A DNA stretch of 64,000 nucleotides from Sinomicrobium pectinilyticum (GTDB taxonomy: Bacteria; Bacteroidota; Bacteroidia; Flavobacteriales; Flavobacteriaceae), in NCBI RefSeq assembly GCF_003725735.1, contig NZ_RJTM01000028.1, positions 1 through 64,000 on the forward strand, given 5' to 3'. The position numbers and the translations under genes were made by a program. The first letter of the stretch is position 1; every line of letters starts with the position of its first letter. This document shows, piece by piece, positions 1 through 8,491 of this stretch. The notes under the pieces were generated by a model that made no database searches, was not told where the DNA came from, and saw only the letters and a list, made by a program, of their open reading frames with translations.

Positions 1-71
1 TTTTCTAATTTACGAATTAATTAACTGAATTACAAATGTTTATTTACTTCTGAAAGTGCCTAAGATAATCC

Positions 72-803
72 CTATTCGGATGCAACGGTGTCCTTTTTCT
101 CAAGTTTTTTGATCTCCTCTATATATTTGTTCAGTGCCCTGCCGTATTTGGAGGCGGCAACTTCGGGAGATAAAGAGTTGTTTATGGTGTCCAGGTATTT
201 TAACCTGGCATTGGGTGCATCTGCAAGTGCTATGTAAGGTGCTATATAAGAATCGCGGTTCCCCAGGGCAAAATTCAGGGTGTACAGGTAGCTCCTGGTA
301 GTATTTTTGCTGGCTACTCCGGCCAGAGAATCCCTTCGGAGAGAATCGTTTCCGGCTCTTAACTGTGCTGCAACGAGTTCCAGGTTTTTCTGACGGAAAC
401 GCCGCATCATTTTTTCATATTCTTCGAGTTTCTCATGGGTCTCGGAACCTTCTACCCTGGCTTCGGCAGAAAAATAATCCCAGCTTGTCTGGATGTTGAT
501 CTCTCCCTTTTCTCCGAAAAATAAGAGGCTGGTATCTTTGTTCATACTGTTATGGCGATTGACGGAGAGGTAAAATACTTCAGGTTCGTCTATTTCCGTA
601 GTGAAATCAAAATTACTGTTACCATCAATAATAAGAGAATCGAGGGTAACAAGGGTAGAATCCTGTATTTTCTGCAGGAATATTTTTCCTTTTTTCAACC
701 CTTTTACCTGTCCGGTCAGGTGCATGATGTTTTCGTCGCGGTTACAGGAAAAGAGCAGCAGAAGGCCCGCTGCAACGGCTATGGTCTTGTTTACGGATAT
801 CAT
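72..803 (-). CDS. DUF4369-type lipoprotein without thioredoxin domain
   Basis: 243 residues. The N-terminus is a short hydrophobic stretch ending in LLFSC, a lipoprotein signal with Cys at residue 20, so the product is probably lipid-anchored in the envelope. Residues about 28-125 (LTGQVKGLKKGKIFLQKI...) look like the DUF4369 beta-domain that in Bacteroidota usually precedes a TlpA-like thioredoxin domain. Here the protein instead ends in a charged helical stretch (EKLEEYEKMMRRFRQKN; NKYIEEIKKLEKKD), with no CxxC and no thioredoxin fold. This is inferred from motif memory, not a profile search. Transcribed alone. The function is unknown; a structural or chaperone-like envelope role is possible. 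Confidence 0.8.
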   Translation of the reverse strand: MISVNKTIAVAAGLLLLFSCNRDENIMHLTGQVKGLKKGKIFLQKIQDSTLVTLDSLIIDGNSNFDFTTEIDEPEVFYLSVNRHNSMNKDTSLLFFGEKGEINIQTSWDYFSAEARVEGSETHEKLEEYEKMMRRFRQKNLELVAAQLRAGNDSLRRDSLAGVASKNTTRSYLYTLNFALGNRDSYIAPYIALADAPNARLKYLDTINNSLSPEVAASKYGRALNKYIEEIKKLEKKDTVASE

Positions 804-860
804 ATTTTTTTTACAAGATTAGATTAGAGCTGCAAATATCTTTATTCTGTTTCATATACA

Positions 861-2126
861 CTATACCGTAGAGGCAAATTCCATCAGCCATGCACATAAC
901 ATGGCCCCGTATGTTCCCACAGCATATCCGAATACGGCCAGAAGTACTCCTACAGTGGTGAGGGAAGGATGAAATGCGGCTGCCACCACCGGAGCAGATG
1001 CCGCCCCTCCTACATTGGCCTGGCTGCCTACGGCCAGGAAAAAATATGGGGCCTTGATCCATTTGGCTACCAGGATAAGAAGTCCGGCATGTATGGACAT
1101 CCATACCAGTCCTATAGCGAGTAATCCCGGATTGTCGAAAACAGTGCGGAGGTCCATTTTCATACCTATGGTAGCGACAAGGATATAAATACATATACTT
1201 CCCAGTTTACCCGCACCCGCGCCTTCATAATTTTTGGCCCTGGTGAAGGATAAACATATACCTATGGCAGTAGCTATGGTAATCATCCAGAAAAACTGAG
1301 ACCCGAAAGAGGATAGGGCACTTTGTTTATCCCGGACTGCCTCGAAGGTAGAGGTGAGAAACGTTGATATTTCAGAAGCCCCCCAATGCGATATTCCCAC
1401 TGCGGTGAAAGCTATGGCCAGTATGATCATCAGGTCGGTCAGTGAGGGAGTCCTGGATATTCTTTCCGCAAATGCGGAAACTTTATGCTTTAGTTCTTCA
1501 ATGGCAGAATCATCTGCTTTGAACCATCGGTCTATTTGCTTGTTTTTTCCGATACCGAAAAGTATCACGGCCATCCAGAGATTGGCAACCACAATATCTA
1601 CAAGTACCATGGCCCCGTATTTTTCGGGGTTGTAACGGAAAATTTCCAGCATAGCAGCCTGATTGGCTCCGCCACCTATCCAGCTTCCTGCAATGGTAGC
1701 CAGTCCTCTCCATGTTGCGTCAAACCCCGCACCGCCAACCGTTTCCGGAGACACCAGTGAAATAAGCAGGATGGCCAGGGGGCCGCCTATGACAATACCC
1801 AATGTTCCGGTGAAAAACATGATAAGTGCCTTTGGTCCGAGGTTAAAAACCGCTTTAAGGTCTATGCTCAATGTCATCAGTACCAAAGCGGCGGGGAGCA
1901 AATACCGGCTGGACATATAGTACAAACCGGAGACCCGGTAATCGATCAGTCCGGTGGAATTGAAAATGGCCGGAATGAGGTAACACATTAACAGCGAAGG
2001 AATAATTTTATAAAATTTATTCCAGAATCCCGCAGTCCGGGATGAGGTGTAAAAAACAAAACCAAGTGCCAGCATCAACAATGCAAATACTATGGTGTCG
2101 TCCGTAAAGACAGCAGTCTTTTCCAT
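861..2126 (-). CDS. DUF819 family integral membrane protein
   Basis: 421 residues, very hydrophobic, with about 10-12 membrane spans. The Gly/Ala-rich helix pairs GSWIGGGANQAAM (middle) and GSQANVGGAASAPVVAAAFHPSL (C-terminal) form the pseudo-symmetric signature of the DUF819/YjcL family. The family is built like secondary transporters but has no firmly assigned substrate. The start is the ATG at 2126, followed by a short soluble stretch and the first span (IVFALLMLALGFVFYT). It is divergent from the siderophore-interacting reductase gene, and the 2127-2309 gap must hold promoters for both. I do not infer a substrate. Confidence 0.85.
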   Translation of the reverse strand: MEKTAVFTDDTIVFALLMLALGFVFYTSSRTAGFWNKFYKIIPSLLMCYLIPAIFNSTGLIDYRVSGLYYMSSRYLLPAALVLMTLSIDLKAVFNLGPKALIMFFTGTLGIVIGGPLAILLISLVSPETVGGAGFDATWRGLATIAGSWIGGGANQAAMLEIFRYNPEKYGAMVLVDIVVANLWMAVILFGIGKNKQIDRWFKADDSAIEELKHKVSAFAERISRTPSLTDLMIILAIAFTAVGISHWGASEISTFLTSTFEAVRDKQSALSSFGSQFFWMITIATAIGICLSFTRAKNYEGAGAGKLGSICIYILVATIGMKMDLRTVFDNPGLLAIGLVWMSIHAGLLILVAKWIKAPYFFLAVGSQANVGGAASAPVVAAAFHPSLTTVGVLLAVFGYAVGTYGAMLCAWLMEFASTV

Positions 2127-2282
2127 ATAAGGTGTGGTTATTTCGCGGCAAAATACAAAAATACCACAGAATGAGGCCGAAGATTTATATTTTTTCCGGA
2201 GCTGTATGCCGGGGTGTAGGTTTATCCGGGACCGTTATCCCTCTTTTAACTTTTTTATTTAGAATAATTATAAGTAATGCCG

Positions 2283-2290
2283 TAATTTCG
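2283..2290 (+). promoter_or_regulatory. Candidate -7 box TAATTTCG for the SIP-family gene
   Basis: TAATTTCG is a one-base variant of the Bacteroidota -7 consensus TAnnTTTG. It would place the transcription start near 2294, about 16 bases before the ATG at 2310. No clear -33 TTTG is seen. Confidence 0.4.
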
Positions 2291-2309
2291 CTTTAAACCT
2301 TTGAAAAAT

Positions 2310-3131
2310 ATGGCAAGTATTAAAAATGAAGCTTTGAAAGGCGTGCTATCCGTAAAGAGAAAGGAATTTATAACCCCGCATTATATCAGGGTTGTACTTG
2401 AGGGAGAGGATGTTTCTCAATTTGCGGATACCACGGTAGGTGTCAATAATAAAATACTGATCCCACCTGAAGGGACCGGTGAAATTCACTTTCCCGTATA
2501 CGATAGGGAAGAAAACCGGTGGATACATCCGGAAGCACATCTGCGTCCCATTGTGCGTACGTATACCCACCGGGGAATTGACCTGGAAAAGCAGGAAATG
2601 ATAATAGACTTTGCATATCACGGTGATTCCGGCCCTGCATCACGGTGGGCGGGGAATGCAAAAGTAGGGGACAAACTCGGGATTCTGATGAAAGCAGGTA
2701 AAAAAGAGCTGTTCCCCTTGGCTGACTGGTACCTGCTGGTGGGGGATATGACAGCCATTCCCGTACTCGGAGCCATCCTGGAGCGTTTACCCGCCACGGC
2801 AAAGGTCATGGCACTACTGGAGGTCCCCGGCAGGGAAGATGAACAGGAACTGTATACCCCGGCCCGGCTGGAAATTCACTGGGTGCACAATTCGTTCCCG
2901 GAAAAGGGAGGAATGCTGGCCGATGCGGTTAAAAAAGTACAAATGCCGGAAACCGGTACCAAATTTGCTTACGTAGCCGCGGAATTTTCTGCTGTAAAGG
3001 AGATACGGCGCTTTTTGCGTAAGGACCTGGGATGGAATACGGATGAACTTTATGCGTATTCCTACTGGAAAGCGGGAATGGCCGAGGACCAGTCCGTCAC
3101 GGACCGGCAACAGGAAAAGAGCAGTGTCTGA
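2310..3131 (+). CDS. Siderophore-interacting protein (SIP family flavoreductase)
   Basis: 273 residues from the ATG at 2310; an in-frame TTG at 2301 could add three residues but is less likely. The N-terminal half is a ferredoxin-reductase-like FAD domain with RTYTHRGIDLEKQEMIIDFAYHGDSGPASRWA, the family flavin-binding signature (RxYTxR...HGxxGPAxxWA). The C-terminal half is the SIP NAD(P)H domain (WYLLVGDMTAIPVLGAILERLP; YAVS/YSYWKAG near the end). Family members are cytoplasmic and reduce ferric siderophores with NAD(P)H to release iron. No siderophore receptor or biosynthesis gene lies nearby, so its partner is elsewhere. The end YWKAGMAEDQ matches the usual SIP C-terminus. Confidence 0.9.
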   Translation: MASIKNEALKGVLSVKRKEFITPHYIRVVLEGEDVSQFADTTVGVNNKILIPPEGTGEIHFPVYDREENRWIHPEAHLRPIVRTYTHRGIDLEKQEMIIDFAYHGDSGPASRWAGNAKVGDKLGILMKAGKKELFPLADWYLLVGDMTAIPVLGAILERLPATAKVMALLEVPGREDEQELYTPARLEIHWVHNSFPEKGGMLADAVKKVQMPETGTKFAYVAAEFSAVKEIRRFLRKDLGWNTDELYAYSYWKAGMAEDQSVTDRQQEKSSV

Positions 3132-3157
3132 ATGTTTTTCCCGTTGCAGCGGGAATC

Positions 3158-3967
3158 TCAGAACACCTTTCGGATATATTGGGCTACACCGTCCTCTTTG
3201 TGATGGACCGTTATTGCTTTTGCAACAGCCTTTACTTCGTCCCTGGCATTGGCTACGGCCACACCGTGACCGACTGCGGCGATCATTTCCGTATCGTTAT
3301 AGTTGTCACCGAATGCAATGGCTTCTTCCAGGAGTATATTGAAATGCGCCAGCAGTTTTTGTATGCCGGTTAGTTTGGAGACCTGCTTGTTGGCGATCTC
3401 AATATAGGTGTCTTTGGAACGATAGAGATGCAGGTCTTCTCCGAGGTGCTCTTTAAAATACCGGTAGGCCTTTTCTATCAGCGCCGCATCTCCCATACAC
3501 GTTATTTTGTGCGCTCCTTTTTGTATGGCTTCCCATTCCTTTATCACCTGCCTGTTGGATTTTATTTCCGGGCTTATCTTTGTATTGTTTTCCTCCCGTT
3601 GTGCCCAGTAATCATACGCTTCCACATACCATGAATTGGTGTTGAAAAGGTTGATGTGAAATTTTCCGTCCGGGTTGTTCTCATTAAAGTCCACAATCTG
3701 TTTTATGGCATTCAGCGGGATCTCTGTGGAATGAATGGGATTGTCATCCACCAGTACCAGGGCACCGTTATAGCAAATCAACGGTGTATTGCGTATTCCC
3801 AGTTTGTCCTGAAGGTGATACATCTGTTTGGGCATCCTTGCCGAAACGAGAATTACGGGTACCTGTTCACGAATCCTGCTGATCTCACTCACAGTGAGTT
3901 CGGATAAATCTCTTTCGGCATTCAGTAAAGTGCCGTCTATGTCAGAAAAAAGTATTTTGTAAGCCAT
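3158..3967 (-). CDS. Cof-type HAD-IIB phosphatase
   Basis: 269 residues when started at the ATG at 3967 (MAYKILFSDIDGTLLN). The frame extends 20 codons further upstream, but those residues precede the strand that carries the catalytic motif. HAD motif I is DIDGTLLN, motif II is the Ser in VILVSAR, and motif IV is FGDNYNDTEMI near residue 220. The C2-type cap between motifs II and III defines the IIB/Cof class, which removes phosphate from sugar phosphates, nucleotides or pyridoxal phosphate in the cytosol. The substrate cannot be read from sequence. It converges with the SIP gene, 26 bases away. Confidence 0.9.
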   Translation of the reverse strand: MAYKILFSDIDGTLLNAERDLSELTVSEISRIREQVPVILVSARMPKQMYHLQDKLGIRNTPLICYNGALVLVDDNPIHSTEIPLNAIKQIVDFNENNPDGKFHINLFNTNSWYVEAYDYWAQREENNTKISPEIKSNRQVIKEWEAIQKGAHKITCMGDAALIEKAYRYFKEHLGEDLHLYRSKDTYIEIANKQVSKLTGIQKLLAHFNILLEEAIAFGDNYNDTEMIAAVGHGVAVANARDEVKAVAKAITVHHKEDGVAQYIRKVF

Positions 3968-4077
3968 ATGGATAGGAATACTTGCAATTTTTGCGGCGCA
4001 AGAAAGTGAATATATCCCGGATATCAAACTTCCGGAATATGATTTTTATGATATTTTCCCTATGGCCATTGGTGTTT

Positions 4078-5427
4078 TTAATTTTTAATGAGCAATATTT
4101 CCTGCCCGTTTTGTTGCAGTGTGAGGCCTACTACAGTACCGTTTTCATCTGTTTCGAAAAACAGCCTTGCAAGGACGTTTTTATAAAAGAAATGATGATC
4201 CCCGTAATAATATACCGGAAGTTCAGGTTGTCCGGGGAGGCGGGCATGCAAGGTACCGTTCTTTACAGTGATCTGCATGTGCAGCCCGAGGCCATTGTTT
4301 TGATAGTTCCCCGCATATTCCTGTAACATTTCGGGATCTATGTCCCTGGCTTCCGGGGTGACCGGGGGCTTTTGTTTCTCAGGAGCTGCCAGATACATGC
4401 CCATATCGTCAACAGAATTACTGCCGGTATTGGTTATCATTACCACAACCCTTTTTCTTTCGGGGTTCAGGGCAATAAAGGAGCGAAAGCCGCCGGTACC
4501 CCCATTGTGATAGGCGATCCCTCCCGAGTAATGCCAGGCAAGGCCGTATTTTTTATGAGTTCTGTCCGTATAATGCGTTTGCAGGGTAAGCCCGGCAGCT
4601 TTTTTCAGGGGGCTTTCCGGGTCCAGATAAGATTTGCCGTAATGCAGCAGGTCGGTAATATTGGTTTTTAAAGCCCCGGCAGCTGCCATCGCCTTGAAAT
4701 CCCATTGACTTACCGGACGGTTGCCCAGATAGCCGGTAGCTATGTCGGAAGCCTTTTCCTTGGGGATTTTTACATAAGTATATTCCAGTTTTAAGGGAGA
4801 CAATATATGCTTCCGGAGGAGAGAAGCATAATCGGTTTTACCTTGCATAGCGAGTAGTTCCCCAAGCATACCCATTCCCAGGTTGGAGTATCCGTACCGT
4901 GCTCCTATATGTGTGGCCTGGTATTGTTTTAAAAATGTCAGAAGGTCTTGCCTGCTATAATCCCGGTAAGGGTTATCCGCAGATCCGGGGGCCATATTTC
5001 CCGGAAGGCGTGGTAAACCGGCTGTATGTGTGGCCAGCTGCTTCAGCCGTATCGGGTTCCCTTTGCGGTCTCTCAGCCGTATGCTGTCCGGGAGAAGTGT
5101 ATCGGCAGGGAAATCAAGGGCCAGTTTCCCTTCCGTTACAAATTTTGCAAGGAGCAGTCCCGTATAGGTCTTGGTAATTGAACCTATTTCATACAAGGTG
5201 TTCCTGTCTGCTTTCTCTTTTCGCTCAGTATTTTTAAATCCGTAGGCGAAATAGCTTTCTTTTCCTTCTTCCCATACGCCGACAACTACGGAAGGGTAGA
5301 CGCCGTTATTTACTCTTGTTTTTATTTCATTCTTTACAGGTTCCGGTATCTGGGCAAGACACCATTGCCCGGTGAGAGCCAATAGTGCAAAGGTGGACAG
5401 ATGCCTCATCTTTTTTGTCCGTATCAT
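4078..5427 (-). CDS. Secreted serine hydrolase, beta-lactamase/class C family
   Basis: 449 residues. A basic N-terminus plus LSTFALLALTGQWCLAQ is a signal peptide; translation may start at 5427 or at an internal ATG at 5409. The three class-C hallmarks are present: SITK (S-x-x-K, about residue 87) in YEIGSITKTYTG, YSN in ARYGYSNLGMG, and HNGGTGG in the KTG position. A C-terminal beta-rich domain (YAGNYQNNGLGLHMQITVKNG...) is the lipocalin-like add-on seen in many serine hydrolases of this clan. Members include AmpC-like enzymes, D-aminopeptidases and esterases. This architecture is more common in peptidase/esterase-like members than in true beta-lactamases. Monocistronic. Confidence 0.88.
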   Translation of the reverse strand: MIRTKKMRHLSTFALLALTGQWCLAQIPEPVKNEIKTRVNNGVYPSVVVGVWEEGKESYFAYGFKNTERKEKADRNTLYEIGSITKTYTGLLLAKFVTEGKLALDFPADTLLPDSIRLRDRKGNPIRLKQLATHTAGLPRLPGNMAPGSADNPYRDYSRQDLLTFLKQYQATHIGARYGYSNLGMGMLGELLAMQGKTDYASLLRKHILSPLKLEYTYVKIPKEKASDIATGYLGNRPVSQWDFKAMAAAGALKTNITDLLHYGKSYLDPESPLKKAAGLTLQTHYTDRTHKKYGLAWHYSGGIAYHNGGTGGFRSFIALNPERKRVVVMITNTGSNSVDDMGMYLAAPEKQKPPVTPEARDIDPEMLQEYAGNYQNNGLGLHMQITVKNGTLHARLPGQPELPVYYYGDHHFFYKNVLARLFFETDENGTVVGLTLQQNGQEILLIKN

Positions 5428-5673
5428 GAATCATTGTTGTTGGTAGTAATCAGGTTTGCCGGCAAAGTTAAGAATGTTAAAGTTGTGTTGGAAATTCCGG
5501 TAACTTTATTTAGGGGCATATGGCAGGAATTCATTCATTTCGCCGGGATTTTCGTCTTTTAAGGGGCAAATCTCCCTGTTTTGTTCCGTTTTATGGCTTT
5601 TTCCGGGGTTATCCGGAAAGAACACTACGTGATTTTAACTCTTCCCTGTCTCTCTCCTTTGATAAAGATATCT

Positions 5674-5681
5674 TACTTTTG
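5674..5681 (+). promoter_or_regulatory. -7 box TACTTTTG upstream of the S1/P1 nuclease gene
   Basis: TACTTTTG matches TAnnTTTG and predicts a start near 5685, giving a leader of about 35 bases that holds the direct repeat described separately. Confidence 0.55.
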
Positions 5682-5686
5682 AAGTC

Positions 5687-5712
5687 TTTCAAACAACATA
5701 TTTCAAACAACA
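5687..5712 (+). repeat. Direct repeat in the S1/P1 nuclease leader
   Basis: TTTCAAACAACA occurs at 5687-5698 and again, identical, at 5701-5712, separated by two bases and ending seven bases before the ATG. Confidence 0.7.
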
Positions 5713-5719
5713 GAACATT

Positions 5720-6496
5720 ATGAGGAGAGCAGTTATCTTACTCTTATTATTTATAGGGAATATAGCCTGGGCAGATAATGTGGTCTGGGGGCCTACGGGG
5801 CACCGGGTGGTCGGTGAGATCGCAGAACAATATCTGAATGGCCGGACCAAAAGGAAGATAAATAAATTACTGAAAGGGGAGAGCCTGGCCGTTGTGGCAA
5901 ACCATGCGGACGATATAAAATCGGATAGCCGTTTCCGGGAATACAATGCCTGGCATTATGTAAACATTACCCCGGGAAAACAATACGGGGAAGAACCTGC
6001 AACTGAATACGGGGACCTGGTCACTGCAATAGGAAAATGCGTTGCCGTAATAAAAGACGATAATGCCGATGAGAAAGATAAAGTGTTTTACCTGAAACTT
6101 CTGATCCATTTTATAGGGGATCTGCACCAGCCGTTGCATGTGGGCAGGGCGGAAGACAAAGGGGGGAACGATATACAGGTGCGCTGGTTTAACAGCGGTA
6201 CCAACCTGCACAGTGTCTGGGACTCCAAAATGATAGATCATTATAAAATGAGTTATACGGAAATCGCAAACAGTTATCCGGATATTTCAAAACAGGAAAT
6301 AAGGCATATACAACAGGGAACCGTTCTGGATTGGGTAAAAGAATCGCGAAGCCTTGTCGATGAGGTGTATGCTTCGGTTGAAACGGGGGAAAAGCTGGGT
6401 TACAGATATATGTATGACCATTTTCACACGGTGAAGGAGCAATTGCAAAAAGGCGGGCTTCGCCTGGCAAAGGTGCTGAATGAAATATTCGGGTGA
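5720..6496 (+). CDS. Secreted S1/P1-type zinc nuclease
   Basis: 258 residues with signal peptide MRRAVILLLLFIGNIAWA. As in S1/P1 enzymes, the mature protein begins close to a Trp (W23) that supplies a Zn ligand, followed by GPTGHRVVG. Other metal ligands are visible: HADDIKSD (Asp), WHYVN (His), IHFIGDLHQPLHVG (His, Asp, His) and NLHSVWDSKMID (His, Asp), completing the trinuclear zinc site. Family members hydrolyse single-stranded DNA and RNA and 3'-nucleotides, acting outside the inner membrane, probably for phosphate or nucleotide scavenging. The length is normal for the bacterial branch. It is monocistronic with its own promoter box and ends ahead of a terminator at 6701. Confidence 0.93.
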   Translation: MRRAVILLLLFIGNIAWADNVVWGPTGHRVVGEIAEQYLNGRTKRKINKLLKGESLAVVANHADDIKSDSRFREYNAWHYVNITPGKQYGEEPATEYGDLVTAIGKCVAVIKDDNADEKDKVFYLKLLIHFIGDLHQPLHVGRAEDKGGNDIQVRWFNSGTNLHSVWDSKMIDHYKMSYTEIANSYPDISKQEIRHIQQGTVLDWVKESRSLVDEVYASVETGEKLGYRYMYDHFHTVKEQLQKGGLRLAKVLNEIFG

Positions 6497-6700
6497 TCTC
6501 CCGGATTTAAAGGAAATTCCCGAAAACGATCGAAATCCCGGAAAGCGGTGTTTTGACTAAGAAAATGAGTGTAATCTCGACTTTGGCATGGAGATTGCAT
6601 TATTATAGGTGAAGGCTAAAAGCAAGGAAATTAATACCGATATCCCGGTCGTATTAAAGGCAGTGATTAGTTTTCTTTTCCAGGGAATAAAACATACAAC

Positions 6701-6727
6701 GTCCGCTTCCGGCGGACGGTTTTTTTA
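6701..6727 (+). terminator. Intrinsic terminator after the S1/P1 nuclease gene
   Basis: Stem GTCCGC (6701-6706) / GCGGAC (6712-6717) is followed by GG and a run of Ts from 6720. It lies 205 bases past the nuclease stop and next to the stop of the convergent AlkB gene. Confidence 0.75.
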
Positions 6728-7339
6728 TATTTTGGTGTTTCCGGGCACGAGGATATTTCTGAAAGTGAGGTTTATCCTCGGCTCCGTTTTTCTCATGGTT
6801 TTAGGGATCTGGTGCAGCCAGTGGTGCTGTGTACTTCCTTTCATAAGCAACAGGCTTCCGTTTTCCAGGAGAAGCTTATGCCGGAGTTCCTTTTCTTTTT
6901 TATGTTTAAAGTGAAAATAGCGTTCTCCTCCCAGGCTTACGGATGCTATTACAGGGTTTATACCGAGCTCGCGTTCATCGTCCGCATGCCATCCGTTACT
7001 GTCCTTTCCGTTGCGATAGAGGTTTAGCAGGCACGAAGTAAAACTTTCCCCGCATACGGACTCCACTTTTTTCCTGATCTCAGCCAGTTCCGGAAAAAAG
7101 GGATGTGGGTGCATGGTAATGCCCGAATAGGAGTAAGGGGCAAGGTTATCGGCATACAGGGCAGTGAGCCTGGGTTGCGGATAAGTCTTCCCGAAAAGTG
7201 TTATCTCGTCCTGTTGCCAAAGGGTTTTTTCCATCAGCGATCGATAGTAATCAAGAGATTCTTTCCCGGAGAAGATTCCCGGATAATACAACACTTCGGC
7301 ATCTTTGAGCGGAAGTCGGTATGTGGAATTTTTATACAA
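6725..7339 (-). CDS. alkB: AlkB-family Fe(II)/2-oxoglutarate dioxygenase
   Basis: 204 residues. The iron ligands are His and Asp in WHADDE, and the second His lies in STQHHWLHQIPKT. 2-Oxoglutarate is bound by the Arg residues of RINLTFR, the AlkB RxNxTxR signature. Family members oxidatively remove methyl lesions such as 1-methyladenine and 3-methylcytosine from DNA or RNA. The layout (YPGIFSGKESLDYYRSL at the front, NLYRNGKDSNGWHADDE) is closer to the ABH2/ABH3 type than to E. coli AlkB. The start is unusual: an in-frame TAA at 7357-7355 leaves only a TTG at 7339 before the conserved domain, so a TTG start is likely. It sits beside but probably apart from the AraC gene, so there is no evidence of an ada-type adaptive operon. 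Confidence 0.9.
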   Translation of the reverse strand: MYKNSTYRLPLKDAEVLYYPGIFSGKESLDYYRSLMEKTLWQQDEITLFGKTYPQPRLTALYADNLAPYSYSGITMHPHPFFPELAEIRKKVESVCGESFTSCLLNLYRNGKDSNGWHADDERELGINPVIASVSLGGERYFHFKHKKEKELRHKLLLENGSLLLMKGSTQHHWLHQIPKTMRKTEPRINLTFRNILVPGNTKI

Positions 7340-7376
7340 AGCTACGGGTATGGGTTACATATTTTCTCATAATGTT

Positions 7377-8258
7377 TTACCAGCTGAACACAGCCTGGAG
7401 CTCATGCCTGTAGTCGGAAGGGCTCTTGCCGGTAAATTCCTTGAAAGACTTATTGAAGTGCGAAAAATTGTTAAACCCGCTTTCAAAACATATTTCTGTA
7501 ATGCTCATGGGTTTTTCCGCCAGAAGTTTCGAGGCATGTACCAACCGGTATTCGTTGACAAACTTGGTAAATGTTTTATTATTTATTTTTTTGAAGTAAC
7601 GGCAAAAGGAAGGTACGGTCATACTTACCAGTTCCGCGACTTCGTCCAGGGATATCTGTCGTTGATAGTTGTCTTTTACAAAGTTAAAGATCCGGTTTAT
7701 TCTTTCGTTGTCCTGGACTTCGGTTTCCATGGAAAAACTTTCCGCATTGAGGATTTTGTATTCCTTGGAGTCCTGGAGGTCGTGCAGTACGCTCAGAATG
7801 GTTAGCAGCCTGTTGAATTGCGACTGCATGGACATGCTTTCTATTTTTTTTCCGATCTCTTTTTTCGTATCCCCGTAAAAAGCAATTCCTCCCTTGGCCC
7901 GGTCAAAAATGGTCTGTATGTTTTTTATCTCCGGCCTTTCCAGGAAATCATTGCCCAGGAAATTGGGCTTCATCTGTATTACGGTTTCGCTTTTGTTACC
8001 GGTAAGTTCATTCGTAAAACCACAATGGGGGAGATTACTCCCTATGAGTATGAGATCTCCTTCCGTATAATAGGATATATGGCTGCCTATCTGCCTTTTT
8101 CCGGCACCACCGTTTACATACACCAATTCTATCTCCGGATGGTAATGCCATATCCTGGCCTTGTTGTTTTTCTTCTGGCTATATCTGGTATAGGAAAAGG
8201 AATTCCCAAAAGACGGGTGTATAACCTCAAATGACGGTTTTAGATTCTTTAATTCCAT
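7377..8258 (-). CDS. AraC-family transcriptional regulator with cupin sensor domain
   Basis: 293 residues. Residues about 20-110 form a cupin-like sensor (ARIWHYHPEIELVYVNGGAGKRQIGSHISYYTEGDLILIGSNLPH). The last 100 residues form two helix-turn-helix motifs (ISLDEVAELVSMTVPSFCRYFKKINNKTFTKFVNEYR and SITEICFESGFNNFSHFNKSFKEFTGKSPSDYR), the standard AraC/XylS domain. Such proteins usually sense a sugar-like ligand and activate a neighbouring gene. It is divergent from the secreted-protein gene at 8492. The shared 233-base gap contains a perfect 10-bp direct repeat with 11-bp period, the kind of site AraC proteins bind. The inducer is unknown. Confidence 0.92.
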   Translation of the reverse strand: MELKNLKPSFEVIHPSFGNSFSYTRYSQKKNNKARIWHYHPEIELVYVNGGAGKRQIGSHISYYTEGDLILIGSNLPHCGFTNELTGNKSETVIQMKPNFLGNDFLERPEIKNIQTIFDRAKGGIAFYGDTKKEIGKKIESMSMQSQFNRLLTILSVLHDLQDSKEYKILNAESFSMETEVQDNERINRIFNFVKDNYQRQISLDEVAELVSMTVPSFCRYFKKINNKTFTKFVNEYRLVHASKLLAEKPMSITEICFESGFNNFSHFNKSFKEFTGKSPSDYRHELQAVFSW

Positions 8259-8353
8259 AGTTATGCCTTTTTAGAGTGAAAATATACTAAAAATAAATCG
8301 CCGGTTTTGATGATTTCTATGCAAAGTTAACAATAATATATGAAATATTAACC

Positions 8354-8374
8354 TTAACATTGGCTTAACATTGG
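8354..8374 (+). promoter_or_regulatory. Direct repeat TTAACATTGG x2, candidate AraC site
   Basis: TTAACATTGG at 8354-8363 and 8365-8374 are identical and offset by exactly 11 bp, one helical turn. They lie between the divergent AraC gene and the gene at 8492. AraC-type proteins bind such same-face direct repeats, but binding is inferred. Confidence 0.45.
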
Positions 8375-8491
8375 TATTGGGTTAAAATAGCGCATATATT
8401 GGAAAATTTAAGAGTAGTGAGATCATTGTGCCCATAGTACTTTTACATCGTCAACAAAACCTAATCTGTTTAATTAAAAAAAATTGCTGCT

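Noticed and set aside
3138-3155. Small hairpin TTCCCG/CGGGAA between convergent genes
   Set aside because: No T run on either strand; too weak to call a terminator.
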